DNA from: Pseudoduganella guangdongensis
Lineage (GTDB): Bacteria; Pseudomonadota; Gammaproteobacteria; Burkholderiales; Burkholderiaceae_D
Direction of reading: 5' to 3'
Length of the DNA: 64,000 nt
NCBI RefSeq assembly: GCF_009857475.1
Contig: NZ_WWCJ01000021.1
Span: 32,871-96,870 of the forward strand
Below, one piece after another: positions 41,842 through 50,895 of the stretch. Below the pieces are notes generated by a model. That model was not told where the DNA came from. It made no database searches and worked only from the letters and a program-made list of their open reading frames with translations. Made by a program: the position numbers and the translations under genes. Each line of letters opens with the position of its first letter. The first letter of the stretch is position 1.

Positions 41842-43113
41842 TTATTTAATACTTTGCAGTGGCAATTCTATGAAAATACGGGTGCCGGACCTGGCGTCCA
41901 TGGCGAAACTGCCGCCCAGCGCCTGCACCCGCTCGCGCATGCCCGCCAGGCCGACCCCGGCGGCGGTGCGCGCCGGGTCAAAACCGGTGCCGTCATCCGC
42001 AATATCGATGTGCAAAGCGTCGCCCCGGCGCGACACCGCCACGCTGGCGCGGCTGGCGCGCGCATGCTTGACGACGTTGGACAGCGCTTCCTGCACGATA
42101 CGGTAGGCGGAAATGGCGGCATCGCCCGCGACCGCACCCATGTCGCCCTCCATCCGCAGCGTGAAGCGGCAGGCCGGATGGCTGCTGCCAACCTGGCGCA
42201 CCATTTCCTCCAGTGCGCCCTCCAGGCCAAGCATGTCCAGCATTTCCGGCCGCAGGCGGCGCACCAGAGAGCGCCCGCTGTTATACAAGCCGAGCGCCAG
42301 CTTGGTGATGGCCTGCGCCTTATCACGCACCTGCGCTGCCGTTTCCGGCGGCGCCAGGCCGGCTGCCAGCGCCGCGACCTGCTGCGCCTCCAGCCGCACC
42401 GCAATCAAGGTAGCGTTCAACTCGTCATGGATCTCCAGCGCGATTGCCTTGCGCTCATCCTCCACCGCCGACGTGACCCGGTGCAGCAGCCGGCGCTTTT
42501 CCGCATCCGCCGCGCGCACCGCCGCCATCGAAGCCTGCAGGGAATCGGCAAAGCCGCTCGTCATCCGCCACGCCAGGGCCACGCAGGCCAGCAGGCCAAC
42601 CAGCGCCACTGCCAGTTCCACCTGCAAACGCTGGCGCGCCTTGTGCAGCATGGCGGTCGGCGTCATGCGCACCTGCACATAGCCCATGTTACCGACATTG
42701 CGGTTGCCGCCGCCGGTCACGTACAGCAGGCGCTTATGCACGGCAGCTTCGTAATAACGCGCCTCCGGCCGCGCGTCACCGCGCGCCACCACGTCCAGCA
42801 AAGGCTTGCGGCCCGCATCGAGCAGGGTCACACGCTGGATCGCGCTATCCGTCTGCAGCATGCCGTTGATGGTGGCGCGCAGCTCATCGAACTGGCCGTA
42901 CATCAAGCTGATCTCGCTGCTCGCCACCAGGGCGGCGGCCAACAGGCGCCCGCGTTCAGCCAGCTCCGCTTGCACCTCCGCCTGGCGCGACTGGTAGTGG
43001 TACCAGGTCAGCGTGGCGCACAGCGCCAGCATGGGCAGCAGCGTGATGGCAAGCAGGCGGCCGCGCGTGCCAAGCCGCACGCGTGCGGCGAGCCCGCCAA
43101 TGGTGGCCTTCAC
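41842..43113 (-). CDS. Sensor histidine kinase (NarL/LiaS-type, HisKA_3)
   Basis: 423 residues. Two membrane helices (about 20-38 and 150-175) enclose a periplasmic sensor of about 110 residues. A HAMP-like linker leads to the HisKA_3 dimer with EIHDELNATLIAVRLE (His in the phospho-box) and an ATPase domain with VQEALSNVVKHARASR, DIADDGTGFDP and GVGLAGMRERVQALGG. The GTG start at 43113 overlaps the response-regulator stop by 4 bp (GTGA). Its signal is unknown. Confidence 0.92.
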   Translation of the reverse strand: MKATIGGLAARVRLGTRGRLLAITLLPMLALCATLTWYHYQSRQAEVQAELAERGRLLAAALVASSEISLMYGQFDELRATINGMLQTDSAIQRVTLLDAGRKPLLDVVARGDARPEARYYEAAVHKRLLYVTGGGNRNVGNMGYVQVRMTPTAMLHKARQRLQVELAVALVGLLACVALAWRMTSGFADSLQASMAAVRAADAEKRRLLHRVTSAVEDERKAIALEIHDELNATLIAVRLEAQQVAALAAGLAPPETAAQVRDKAQAITKLALGLYNSGRSLVRRLRPEMLDMLGLEGALEEMVRQVGSSHPACRFTLRMEGDMGAVAGDAAISAYRIVQEALSNVVKHARASRASVAVSRRGDALHIDIADDGTGFDPARTAAGVGLAGMRERVQALGGSFAMDARSGTRIFIELPLQSIK

Positions 43114-43748
43114 GCCTGCAGCAGGCCGTGGCGCACGGCCAGGCGCGTGATATCCGCCGCGCGCTCAACGCCCAGCTTGTCCTTGATCGCCTGGCTGGAA
43201 TTGCTGATGGTCTTGCTGGAGACGCCCAGCCGGTCCGCGATCTCGGCATTGGTCAACCCCTCCGCCATCATGCGGAAGATGTCCAGCGAACGTTCATCCA
43301 GCAGCGCCTGCGGCGACTGCTCGCCCAGCACCGACAGGCTGGCCAGGCGCTCCGCAATCGCCGGCATGAAATACAGCTCGCCCAAGCGCGCCTTCTGCAC
43401 AGCACCCGCCAGTTCGGCCGGGTCGCAATCCTTGGTGACCAACGCGCGCGCGCCGATGCGGTAAGCCTCCTTCACCAGCGCATCCTGGTCGAACTGGGTC
43501 AGGAAAATGATGCGGGCCTTGGGGTCGGCCGCCAGGATCTGGCGCGCCACATCCAGCCCCGTCATCTGCTCGCCGAAGCGCATATCGAGGATAGCAACGT
43601 CCGGTGCCAGATCCTGGTAAGCCTGCACCGCCTCCGCCGGCGTCCGAGCCTGGCCTACCACATCGATGCCGAAACCAGCCAATGCCATCGCAAATCCCCC
43701 CATCACAACCGGGTGGTCGTCTGCCAGCAATACTTTGATCTTATCCAT
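43110..43748 (-). CDS. Response regulator, NarL/FixJ family
   Basis: 212 residues. Receiver domain with ADDHPV, phospho-acceptor Asp55 in VAILDMRFG, and Lys in LVTKDCDP; LuxR-type HTH in LTNAEIADRLGVSSKTISNS. It starts at 43748 (MDKIKVLLADDHPV), as the frame upstream has no homology. It precedes the kinase in one operon and is divergent from the TonB-like gene, a likely target. Confidence 0.94.
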   Translation of the reverse strand: MDKIKVLLADDHPVVMGGFAMALAGFGIDVVGQARTPAEAVQAYQDLAPDVAILDMRFGEQMTGLDVARQILAADPKARIIFLTQFDQDALVKEAYRIGARALVTKDCDPAELAGAVQKARLGELYFMPAIAERLASLSVLGEQSPQALLDERSLDIFRMMAEGLTNAEIADRLGVSSKTISNSSQAIKDKLGVERAADITRLAVRHGLLQA

Positions 43749-43890
43749 GGAATGTTCCGTTTCTAGGAGATGGAAGGATAACACGCATAGGCATCGCAAT
43801 AAAAATTGCTTGCCAATTTCTATTTGATGGAAGAATATGCTTCCAACACCTAGCAATCCAATATTCCAACCAGAAGAAAGGAAGCCTTCC

Positions 43891-44538
43891 ATGAACTTCG
43901 AAACCCCACGCAAGAACTACACGGGCATCGCCTTCGTCACGGCCGCGCACCTGTTGGCGGTCTTCATCGCGGTGAAGAACTCCACGATCACCTTCGCACC
44001 AGCCGCCCCGCCCGGCCTCATCGTGACGCCGGTGCCGGAAAAACCGCAGCCGCCAAAGCCCAAGGCGGAGCCGAAGCATGAACCGAAATTCAAGGAGCCG
44101 CCGATCATCGTGCCGCCCCCGATCATCGAAACCACGACGACGCAGCCAACCGTCACCGCAAAACGCAAGGACGAGGTGGTCGAAGGCGCGCGCTCCGTCG
44201 GGCCAGGTGAGGGCGAGCCGCTCCCAGGCGGCAAAGTGGAAGTAGCGCAGCGCGCGCCGGTACGGGTCGCGCCGGTCATCGACGCCAAGAATTGCGCCAA
44301 ACCCGCCTACCCCGCCGCCGCCTTGCGCAACGAAGAATCCGGCACCGTGGCGCTGGCCTTCCTGGTAGGCACGGATGGCAAGGTAGCGAGCGCCAAGGTG
44401 GAACGCTCCAGCGGCTCACGCGACCTGGACCGCGCCGCCGTGAACGGCCTCTCCCTGTGCCGCTTCACCCCCGGCACGGTGGACGGCGTGGCTTATGAAT
44501 CCTGGTTCCGCATGCAATACGTCTGGACCTTGGACTAA
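43891..44538 (+). CDS. TonB-family energy-transducing protein
   Basis: 215 residues. A membrane anchor (GIAFVTAAHLLAVFIAVKN), a Pro/Lys/Glu-rich periplasmic spacer (EKPQPPKPKAEPKHEPKFKE) and a C-terminal TonB domain (CAKPAYPAAALRNEESGTVA, SSGSRDLDRAAVNGLSLCRF). No ExbB/ExbD genes are nearby. The ATG at 43891 has GGAAG upstream. Two cysteines near the start of the C-terminal domain and its end could form a disulfide. Confidence 0.9.
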   Translation: MNFETPRKNYTGIAFVTAAHLLAVFIAVKNSTITFAPAAPPGLIVTPVPEKPQPPKPKAEPKHEPKFKEPPIIVPPPIIETTTTQPTVTAKRKDEVVEGARSVGPGEGEPLPGGKVEVAQRAPVRVAPVIDAKNCAKPAYPAAALRNEESGTVALAFLVGTDGKVASAKVERSSGSRDLDRAAVNGLSLCRFTPGTVDGVAYESWFRMQYVWTLD

Positions 44539-44615
44539 GCCAAGCTTTCGGCAAATTTCCAACAAGAAACCTTACTTTTTTGGCAAATATGTAATTGAGT
44601 ATGTAATAATACTAA

Positions 44616-44634
44616 TTCGCAACATTGTTGCGAA
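44616..44634 (+). promoter_or_regulatory. Hairpin in the leader of the DUF3015 gene
   Basis: TTCGCAAC-att-GTTGCGAA, 8-bp perfect arms, 32 bp before the ATG in an AT-rich stretch unlike its neighbours. There is no T-run, so it is not a plain terminator. Confidence 0.5.
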
Positions 44635-44665
44635 ACTAAAACTAAAATTGAATACAGAGAAATTT

Positions 44666-45166
44666 ATGAAGAAAACTATCGCGCAACTGGCCATCGCCGC
44701 TTTCGCCACCACCCTGAGCATGTCCGCGTTCGCAGGCGACAACCCAGGTGAAGGCCCGAACCCATTCACCGATTGCGGCATTGGCGCAGCGTTGTTCCCG
44801 GACACCCACTGGGCAGCAGTTAGCTCCAACGTGATCTGGGACATCGGCACTACCGCCGTGACCTCGGCGACCATGAGCCCGCAAACTTGCTCCGGCAAGA
44901 AGGTAAAGACCGCCATGTTCGTTCGCGACCACCAGCAGCAGCTGGCTGAACAGTTCGCCCGTGGCCAGGGCGAGCACGCCGTAGCCGCACTGGAAATGTT
45001 CAACTGCGCGGCGCCACAACGCCAGCAGACCATGGTGCAAGTGCGCGCTGCGGTCGGTTCCGTCGTGACCGCCCCAGGCTTCTCCGCTCAGCCACAACTG
45101 CAACAAGCTGGCCAGATGTTCAACGCCATCGAAAAAGCGACCGCGACCTGCTCCGCAGCCGCCTAA
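44666..45166 (+). CDS. DUF3015 family exported protein
   Basis: 166 residues. Signal peptide MKKTIAQLAIAAFATTLSMSAFA precedes a small domain with conserved cysteines (FTDCGIGAALFPDT, PQTCSGKK, MFNCAAPQ), the DUF3015 pattern. Function unknown, periplasmic. The start at 44666 is set by the signal peptide; the open frame upstream is not coding. An AT-rich leader with a hairpin precedes it, and a terminator follows. Confidence 0.85.
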   Translation: MKKTIAQLAIAAFATTLSMSAFAGDNPGEGPNPFTDCGIGAALFPDTHWAAVSSNVIWDIGTTAVTSATMSPQTCSGKKVKTAMFVRDHQQQLAEQFARGQGEHAVAALEMFNCAAPQRQQTMVQVRAAVGSVVTAPGFSAQPQLQQAGQMFNAIEKATATCSAAA

Positions 45167-45207
45167 TGCTTGCCGGCCGCACCCGCACAGCGGGTGCAGC
45201 CAGCAGC

Positions 45208-45243
45208 AGCCTCGCCCACCCAGGCGGGGCTTTTTCTTTTTTT
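45208..45243 (+). terminator. Terminator after the DUF3015 gene
   Basis: AGCCTCGCC-caccca-GGCGGGGCT, 9-bp stem with one G-U, then a long T-run. A second hairpin, GCACCCGC-aca-GCGGGTGC at 45179-45197, lies ahead of it. Confidence 0.8.
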
Positions 45244-45254
45244 AGCACCGCCGC

Positions 45255-47093
45255 ATGAATTCCAAGCTGTTTCCCGCCCTCCTCCTGGGTGCCGCATCCC
45301 CGGCCATGGCCCAGTTGCCAGATCTCGCCCTCAACCAGGACTGGCAGCGTCTGCTTATTTATGAAGCCGATGCAGGCAGCCCCAGCGGCCTGCGTAGTGC
45401 CATCCACAGCCCCGAATTTTTCCTCGCCGCGCATGGCGCGACCGATCCCGGCGCCGAGCTTCACGCCACGCTCCAGGCCATGCGCGCGCCGGCAACTGGC
45501 GACAACGACACGCATGCCAAGTGCCGCTTCCCGGCGCGCCGCCTGTGGCTGGCACAGCGCCTGCCCGCGCATGCCAGCGAGCTGGCAGAGATCGACTGCC
45601 CCGCCTTCCAGCAATGGGCACGCCCGGCGCACGTCGATTCGGTCAGCCTGGTGTTCGCCAACGGTTACCTGGGGAACCCGGCCTCTTACTACGGCCACAC
45701 CTTCCTCAAGTTCAACCACAGCAAAGCCAGCGCCACGCCAAGCCTGCTCGACTCCACACTCAATTACGGCGCACTGCTTGCCAACCAGGACAATCCGGTC
45801 AGTTACATCGTCAAGGGCCTGACTGGCGGTTACGACGGCGGCTTCAGCCCGATCGAATTCTATTTTCACGACGCGACCTACGGCGAAACTGAATTACGCG
45901 ACATGTGGGAATACCGGCTAGCCCTGCCGGAGCATGCGCTACGCCTGGTGGTGGCCCACGCCTGGGAAGTCACGCAGAAAAAGTACACCTATTACTTCCT
46001 GCGTCTGAACTGCGCCTACCGCGTGGCCGAACTGCTGGAAATCGCGAACGGCATCGACATCATCCCGCGCAATCGCCCTTGGGTCATGCCGCAAGCCCTG
46101 CTGCAAAAGCTGGCGCGCACCGACTATGCCGGCAAGCCGCTGGTCAGCGAAGTGCTTTACCACCCCTCGCGCCAATCCCGCCTGTACTGGCGCCATGCAG
46201 CCCTGAGTGACGCCGAGCGCGGCCTGGCCGCCGGCATTGTCGCCCAAACGCAAGCCGTGGACGGCCCGCAACTGGGCGCAATGCCAATCGAACGCCAGCA
46301 CGCCGTCATCGACACCTTGCTGGAGTACTACCAATTCCACCGCGAGCGCAGCAAAGGCAGCACTGGCAGCGTAATGCCGGCCGGCTACGTGGCGGCGCTG
46401 AAGCAGCGCTTTACCCTGCCGCCCGGAGAAGTCGTGCTGCCGCCGGCAACTGCAGTCCCCCCGGACCAAGGCCGGCCGCCCAGCTACGTCCAGCTTGGCG
46501 TGGCGCACAAACCAGGCGCCGGCAACGAAGCCACCATCCGCATCCGCCCCGCCTACTACGACGCCATGGACAGCAGCGGCAACCAGCCGCAAAACAGCGC
46601 ACTGAGCATGTTCGACACCTACCTGACGGTCGATCACGGTCATGCGCGGTTGCGCCGCCTTGACCTGTTCGCAATCGACAGCATGAACACCGCCGTCACC
46701 GGGCTGCCGGGCGACCGCAGCGACGGCTGGCGCTTCAGGGTGGGCTGGGAAGAACGCATGATGCGCGCCCAAGGCGACAAAGGCCTGGGTCACGAATTTC
46801 GTGCCGCCGGCATAACGACGACCGCGTACGGCGGCGGCGCATTACAGGCAGGCGCCGGCAACGGCCAATGGGGTTTCGCCCGGGTCGGCGCCAGCCTGTT
46901 GTACCGTAAGACACGCGATTTCAGCCTGCGAGTTAACCACGAATGGCGCCGCCACCTCGGATCACAGGCAAACAGCACCCGCCGCACCGAGCTGGAAGCG
47001 CGCTACGCCCTCGGTAGCGCCTACGACCTGCGTCTGCACTGGGAAAGCGAAACGGCAAAACGCCTGGTTTTCGGTGTCGGCCACTACTGGTAA
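45255..47093 (+). CDS. DUF4105/Lnb-domain periplasmic protein with C-terminal barrel-like region
   Basis: 612 residues. Signal peptide of about 19 residues. The DUF4105 domain (about 100-330) contains ASYYGHTFLKFNH with a conserved His and FLRLNCAYRVAELLEIANG with a conserved Cys, as in papain-like NlpC/P60 hydrolases and in Lnb lipoprotein N-acyltransferases of Bacteroides. The C-terminal part (about 420-612) reads as amphipathic strands ending ...GVGHYW, an outer-membrane barrel end. Whether it acts on lipoproteins here is inferred. A giant inverted repeat starts 2 bp past the stop. Confidence 0.8.
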   Translation: MNSKLFPALLLGAASPAMAQLPDLALNQDWQRLLIYEADAGSPSGLRSAIHSPEFFLAAHGATDPGAELHATLQAMRAPATGDNDTHAKCRFPARRLWLAQRLPAHASELAEIDCPAFQQWARPAHVDSVSLVFANGYLGNPASYYGHTFLKFNHSKASATPSLLDSTLNYGALLANQDNPVSYIVKGLTGGYDGGFSPIEFYFHDATYGETELRDMWEYRLALPEHALRLVVAHAWEVTQKKYTYYFLRLNCAYRVAELLEIANGIDIIPRNRPWVMPQALLQKLARTDYAGKPLVSEVLYHPSRQSRLYWRHAALSDAERGLAAGIVAQTQAVDGPQLGAMPIERQHAVIDTLLEYYQFHRERSKGSTGSVMPAGYVAALKQRFTLPPGEVVLPPATAVPPDQGRPPSYVQLGVAHKPGAGNEATIRIRPAYYDAMDSSGNQPQNSALSMFDTYLTVDHGHARLRRLDLFAIDSMNTAVTGLPGDRSDGWRFRVGWEERMMRAQGDKGLGHEFRAAGITTTAYGGGALQAGAGNGQWGFARVGASLLYRKTRDFSLRVNHEWRRHLGSQANSTRRTELEARYALGSAYDLRLHWESETAKRLVFGVGHYW

Positions 47094-47095
47094 GT

Positions 47096-47176
47096 AATTC
47101 GGGGTCAGGTCTGACAATCGGACAAACTATGCGCTTCGCGCATAGTTTGTCCGATTGTCAGACCTGACCCCGAATT
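47096..47176. repeat. Giant inverted repeat with 39-bp perfect arms
   Basis: Arms 47096-47134 and 47138-47176 are perfect complements around a 3-base loop ttc. It begins AATTCGGGGTCAGGTCTGAC and lies between two convergent genes (2 bp from one stop, 6 bp from the other). It could serve as a bidirectional terminator, or be a REP-like mobile repeat. Sequences of this type (GGGGTCAGGTCTGACA) are, from memory, found many times in Oxalobacteraceae genomes. Confidence 0.9.
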
Positions 47177-47182
47177 TTGGTT

Positions 47183-48505
47183 TTACGCCAGGTTTTCCAG
47201 GCGGATCTTGGTGACCTTGCCGACCACGCTGGACAGCGCTTCGATCTTGTCGATCGCGGCTACGACGTTCTTCTCTTGCGTCAGGTGCGTCAGCAGGATG
47301 ATGTCGGTATGGGTCTCGCCTTCCGCCGGCTCCTTCTGCATCATGGCGTCGATCGAGATGCTGCCGTCGGCCAGGATGCGGGTCAGTTCGGCCAGCACGC
47401 CGGGACGGTCGGCCACGGTCATGCGCAGGTAGTAGCAGGTCGTGATGTCGGCCATCGGCAGGATCTTGATGTCGGTCATCGCGTTCGGCTGGAAGGCCAG
47501 GTGCGGTACGCGGTGCTCCGGGTCGGCGGTGGCCAGGCGGGTGATGTCGACCAGGTCGGCGATCACGGCGGAGGCGGTCGGCTCGGGGCCGGCGCCTTTG
47601 CCGTAATACATGGTGGCGCCGATGGCGTCGCCCTGCACCAGCACGGCATTCATGGCGCCTTCCACATTGGCGATCAGGCGCTTGGCCGGGATCAGGGTCG
47701 GGTGCACGCGCAGCTCGATGCCCTCGCCGCCTTCCACCTTGGCGCGGCGCGCAATGCCCAGCAGCTTGATGCGGTAGCCCAGTTGCTCGGCGTATTTGAT
47801 GTCGATCGCCTGCAGCTTGGTGATGCCTTCGATATGCGCTTTGTCGAACTGCACCGGGATGCCGAAGGCAATCGCCGACAGGATGGTGGCCTTGTGCGCC
47901 GCGTCCACGCCTTCGATGTCGAAGGTCGGATCGGCTTCGGCGTAGCCCAGACGCTGCGCTTCCTTCAGCACGGTGGCGAAGTCCAGGCCCTTGTCGCGCA
48001 TCTCGGACAGGATGAAATTGGTGGTGCCGTTGATGATGCCGGCGATCCATTCGATGCGGTTGGCGGTCAGGCCTTCGCGCAGCGCCTTGATGATCGGGAT
48101 GCCGCCGGCGACAGCGGCTTCGAAGGCGACCATCACGCCCTTGGCCTGGGCCGCGGCGAAGATCTCGGTGCCGTGCAGCGCCAGCAGCGCCTTGTTGGCG
48201 GTGACTACGTGCTTGCCGTTGGCGATGGCCTGCATCACCAGTTCCTTGGCGGTGTCGTAGCCGCCAATCAGCTCCACGACGATATCGATTTCCGGATCGT
48301 TGACGATCTCGAACGGGTCTGCCACGACTTTGCACTGGCCTTCTGTGCGTTCCTTGGCGCGCTCCAGGTTGCGGGCCGATACGGCCACGATCTCAATACC
48401 GCGGCCGGCGCGGCGGCGGATCTCTTCCTGGTTGCGGCGCAATACACTGAACGTTCCGGCACCTACATTGCCTACGCCCAGCAAACCTACTTTAATCGAT
48501 TTCAT
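47183..48505 (-). CDS. hom: Homoserine dehydrogenase
   Basis: 440 residues. NAD(P) motif VGLLGVGNVGAGTFSVLRR at the start; catalytic region with GIINGTTNFILSEM and EAQRLGYAEADPTFDIEG; a C-terminal ACT domain (RMTVADRPGVLAELTRILAD) that senses threonine or another amino acid. It reduces aspartate semialdehyde to homoserine for threonine and methionine. It follows the aminotransferase gene by 21 bp. Confidence 0.97.
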   Translation of the reverse strand: MKSIKVGLLGVGNVGAGTFSVLRRNQEEIRRRAGRGIEIVAVSARNLERAKERTEGQCKVVADPFEIVNDPEIDIVVELIGGYDTAKELVMQAIANGKHVVTANKALLALHGTEIFAAAQAKGVMVAFEAAVAGGIPIIKALREGLTANRIEWIAGIINGTTNFILSEMRDKGLDFATVLKEAQRLGYAEADPTFDIEGVDAAHKATILSAIAFGIPVQFDKAHIEGITKLQAIDIKYAEQLGYRIKLLGIARRAKVEGGEGIELRVHPTLIPAKRLIANVEGAMNAVLVQGDAIGATMYYGKGAGPEPTASAVIADLVDITRLATADPEHRVPHLAFQPNAMTDIKILPMADITTCYYLRMTVADRPGVLAELTRILADGSISIDAMMQKEPAEGETHTDIILLTHLTQEKNVVAAIDKIEALSSVVGKVTKIRLENLA

Positions 48506-48526
48506 CTTTCTATTTCCCTGATTGTG

Positions 48527-49759
48527 TTAGCCGTGCCCGTGCCGTTTTCGGTAGCCTTCCATGAAGCGCGCGATGCGGCCGAATGCATCTTCCATATCGT
48601 CCGAATTGGACAGGAACACCACGCGGAAGTGGTCCGGGCTATGCCAGTTGAAGCCCGTGCCCTGCACGATAAGGACTTTGGTTTCTTCCAGCAGTTCGTA
48701 AGCGAATTGCTGGTCGTCCGCGATCGGGTAGATCTTCGGATCGAGGCGGGGGAACATATAGAGTGCAGCTTTTGGCTTGACTACGCTGACGCCCGGAATC
48801 TCGGACAACAGCTTGTATGCCAGGTCGCGCTGCTTGAGCAGGCGCCCGCCGGGAGCCACCAGGTCGTTGATGCTCTGGTAGCCGCCGAGCGCAGTCTGGA
48901 TCGCAAACTGGCCCGGCGCATTGGCGCAAAGGCGCATCGAGGCCAGCATATTCAGGCCCCAGATGTAGTCCTTCGCATATTTCTTGTTTTCGCCCGACAG
49001 CACCATCCAGCCGGAGCGGTAGCCGCAGGAGCGGTAGCTCTTGGACAGGCCGTTGAAGGTGACGCAGAACACGTCCTCGCACAGCGCGGCGATGGAGGTG
49101 TGCTGCACGCCGTCGTACAGCACCTTGTCGTAGATTTCGTCGGCGTAGATGATCAGCTGGTGCTGGCGCGCCAGTTCAATAATCTGCAGCAGCACCTCGT
49201 CCGGGTACAGGGCGCCGGTCGGGTTGTTGGGGTTGATCACGACGATCGCCTTGGTATTCGGCGTGATCTTCTTGCGCATATCGTCGATGTCCGGGAACCA
49301 GTCCTGCTGCTCGTCGCACACGTAGTGCACCGGTTTGCCGCCGGACAGGCTGACCGCCGCCGTCCACAGCGGGTAGTCGGGCGCCGGCACCAGCACCTCG
49401 TCGCCGTTGTTCAGCAGGGCGTTCATCGACATCACGATCAGCTCCGAGGCGCCGTTGCCCAGGTAAATATCGTCCATGGTGACGCCGGCGACATTCTTCT
49501 GCTGGGTGTAGTGCATGACCGCCTTGCGCGGCGCGAACAAGCCCTTGGAGTCGGTGTAGCCCGCCGCATTCGGCAGGTTCAGGATCATGTCGTGGACGAT
49601 TTCATCGGGCGGGTCGAAGCCGAATGGCTGCATATTGCCGATGTTGAGCTTGATGATCTTGTGGCCTTCTTCTTCCATCAGGCGGGCCTTTTCGGGCACC
49701 GGACCGCGGATTTCGTAGCAAATCTCGTTAAGCTTGTTGGATTTCTGAACCGGACGCAA
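48527..49759 (-). CDS. Pyridoxal-phosphate aminotransferase, AlaA-like, with TTG start
   Basis: 410 residues, class I aminotransferase. PLP Lys is in GLSKSYRSCGYRSGWMVL; NPNNPTGALY and YADEIYDKVLYDG are fold-type I marks. It resembles the glutamate-pyruvate transaminase AlaA, starting RPVQKSNKLNEICYEIRGP. The start TTG at 49759 is chosen: AAGGGA lies 6 bp before it, while the TTG two codons upstream touches that site. No ATG fits before residue 30. It is the first gene of a unit with hom. Confidence 0.9.
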   Translation of the reverse strand: MRPVQKSNKLNEICYEIRGPVPEKARLMEEEGHKIIKLNIGNMQPFGFDPPDEIVHDMILNLPNAAGYTDSKGLFAPRKAVMHYTQQKNVAGVTMDDIYLGNGASELIVMSMNALLNNGDEVLVPAPDYPLWTAAVSLSGGKPVHYVCDEQQDWFPDIDDMRKKITPNTKAIVVINPNNPTGALYPDEVLLQIIELARQHQLIIYADEIYDKVLYDGVQHTSIAALCEDVFCVTFNGLSKSYRSCGYRSGWMVLSGENKKYAKDYIWGLNMLASMRLCANAPGQFAIQTALGGYQSINDLVAPGGRLLKQRDLAYKLLSEIPGVSVVKPKAALYMFPRLDPKIYPIADDQQFAYELLEETKVLIVQGTGFNWHSPDHFRVVFLSNSDDMEDAFGRIARFMEGYRKRHGHG

Positions 49760-49895
49760 AATCAATCCCTTAGGTATAAATGCTGCATTGCGAAAATACC
49801 CATTCTGCCGAATTAAATTGGTTTAATCAACCATCGATATACGCAAAACGTTACAATAAGATCTCTATTGTATTTAAATATAGCGAATCGTCATT

Positions 49896-50270
49896 ATGAA
49901 GCTCCACTCCAGCACCACCGGCCAGTACCAGACCGTTTCCGGCTACTTCGAGGGTGGGGTTGAAATCAATGGCCGCCCCTTTGACCACAGCCTGCTGGTG
50001 CTGCCGGAAACGGCGCCGCGCGCCTGGCCGGTGGCGAATTTCGCGGAACTGACCGTCGAACACTTCGAGCAGTTGTTGGCCGAGCAGCCCGACGTGGTCA
50101 TCCTCGGTACCGGCGAACGCCAGCGCTTTGTCCACCCGCGCCTGACCGCGCCGCTGCTGTCGAAGCAGATCGGCGTCGAATGCATGGACACCAATGCCGC
50201 CTGCCGCACCTACAACATCCTGATGGGTGAAGGCCGCAAAGCCCTGCTGGCATTGATCATTGAAAAGTAA
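49896..50270 (+). CDS. Mth938-like domain protein
   Basis: 124 residues of the Mth938/NDUFAF3-like fold: YFEGGVEINGRPFDHSLLVL, VVILGTGERQRFVHPRLTA and VECMDTNAACRTYNILMGEG. Bacterial members are of unknown function; the mitochondrial relative helps assemble complex I. It precedes the peroxiredoxin gene by 24 bp. Confidence 0.88.
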   Translation: MKLHSSTTGQYQTVSGYFEGGVEINGRPFDHSLLVLPETAPRAWPVANFAELTVEHFEQLLAEQPDVVILGTGERQRFVHPRLTAPLLSKQIGVECMDTNAACRTYNILMGEGRKALLALIIEK

Positions 50271-50294
50271 ACCATTGCCCCTAAATAAACGCGC

Positions 50295-50750
50295 ATGAGC
50301 CAAACCATCCCAGACTTCAGCGCCGCGATGACCAGCGGCCAGACCTTCCAGCTCTCGGGCCGTCCAGCCAAATCCACCGTCCTGTTCTTCTACCCCAAGG
50401 ACAACACCCCTGGCTGCACCACCGAGAACATGGCGTTCCGCGACCTGCACGACAAATTCACCGCCGCCGGTGCTGAAATTTACGGCATCAGCCGCGACTC
50501 GCTGCGCTCGCACGAAAACTTCAAGGCCAAACTGGGCCTGCCCTTCGAGCTGATCTCCGACCCGGACGAAGCGGTGTGCCTGGCCTTCAATGTCATGAAG
50601 ATGAAAAAAATGTACGGTAAAGATGTACGCGGCGTTGAGCGCAGCACGTTTGTGATTGACGCAAAAGGCCGATTGGTGAAAGAATGGAGAGGCGTGAAAG
50701 TACCAGGTCACGTCGATGAAGTGCTGGAATTCGTGGCAACCCTGGGCTGA
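50295..50750 (+). CDS. bcp: Thioredoxin-dependent peroxiredoxin (BCP/PrxQ type)
   Basis: 151 residues. The peroxidatic Cys41 is in FYPKDNTPGCTTEN. The usual resolving Cys five residues later is replaced by Met (ENM), while Cys95 in DEAVCLAFNV could resolve from helix 3, as in part of this family. It reduces peroxides with thioredoxin. Confidence 0.92.
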   Translation: MSQTIPDFSAAMTSGQTFQLSGRPAKSTVLFFYPKDNTPGCTTENMAFRDLHDKFTAAGAEIYGISRDSLRSHENFKAKLGLPFELISDPDEAVCLAFNVMKMKKMYGKDVRGVERSTFVIDAKGRLVKEWRGVKVPGHVDEVLEFVATLG

Positions 50751-50850
50751 TGGCAAGGCCCTCGCTGCGAATGTGTTAGCTCAACGGGAGCTTTACATTT
50801 GATCGTGTCAGCCAGATTTTGAGTCGAGTAAGTCCTTCTACCCACTGTCC

Positions 50851-50895
50851 CCGGTGGCACAATGCCCACCGGCTTTCGGGCGACGCAGACGCCCG
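50851..50895 (+). promoter_or_regulatory. Two tandem GC-rich hairpins in the leader of the PIN-PhoH gene
   Basis: CCGGTGG-cacaatgc-CCACCGG (50851-50872) and CGGGCG-acgcaga-CGCCCG (50877-50895), 95 bp before the ATG. No T-run follows, so they are not an ordinary terminator. The 240-bp gap after the peroxiredoxin gene holds nothing else recognisable. Confidence 0.45.

Noticed and set aside
47127..48335. 402-codon minus-strand frame over hom
   Set aside because: Out-of-frame shadow of homoserine dehydrogenase that starts in the inverted repeat.
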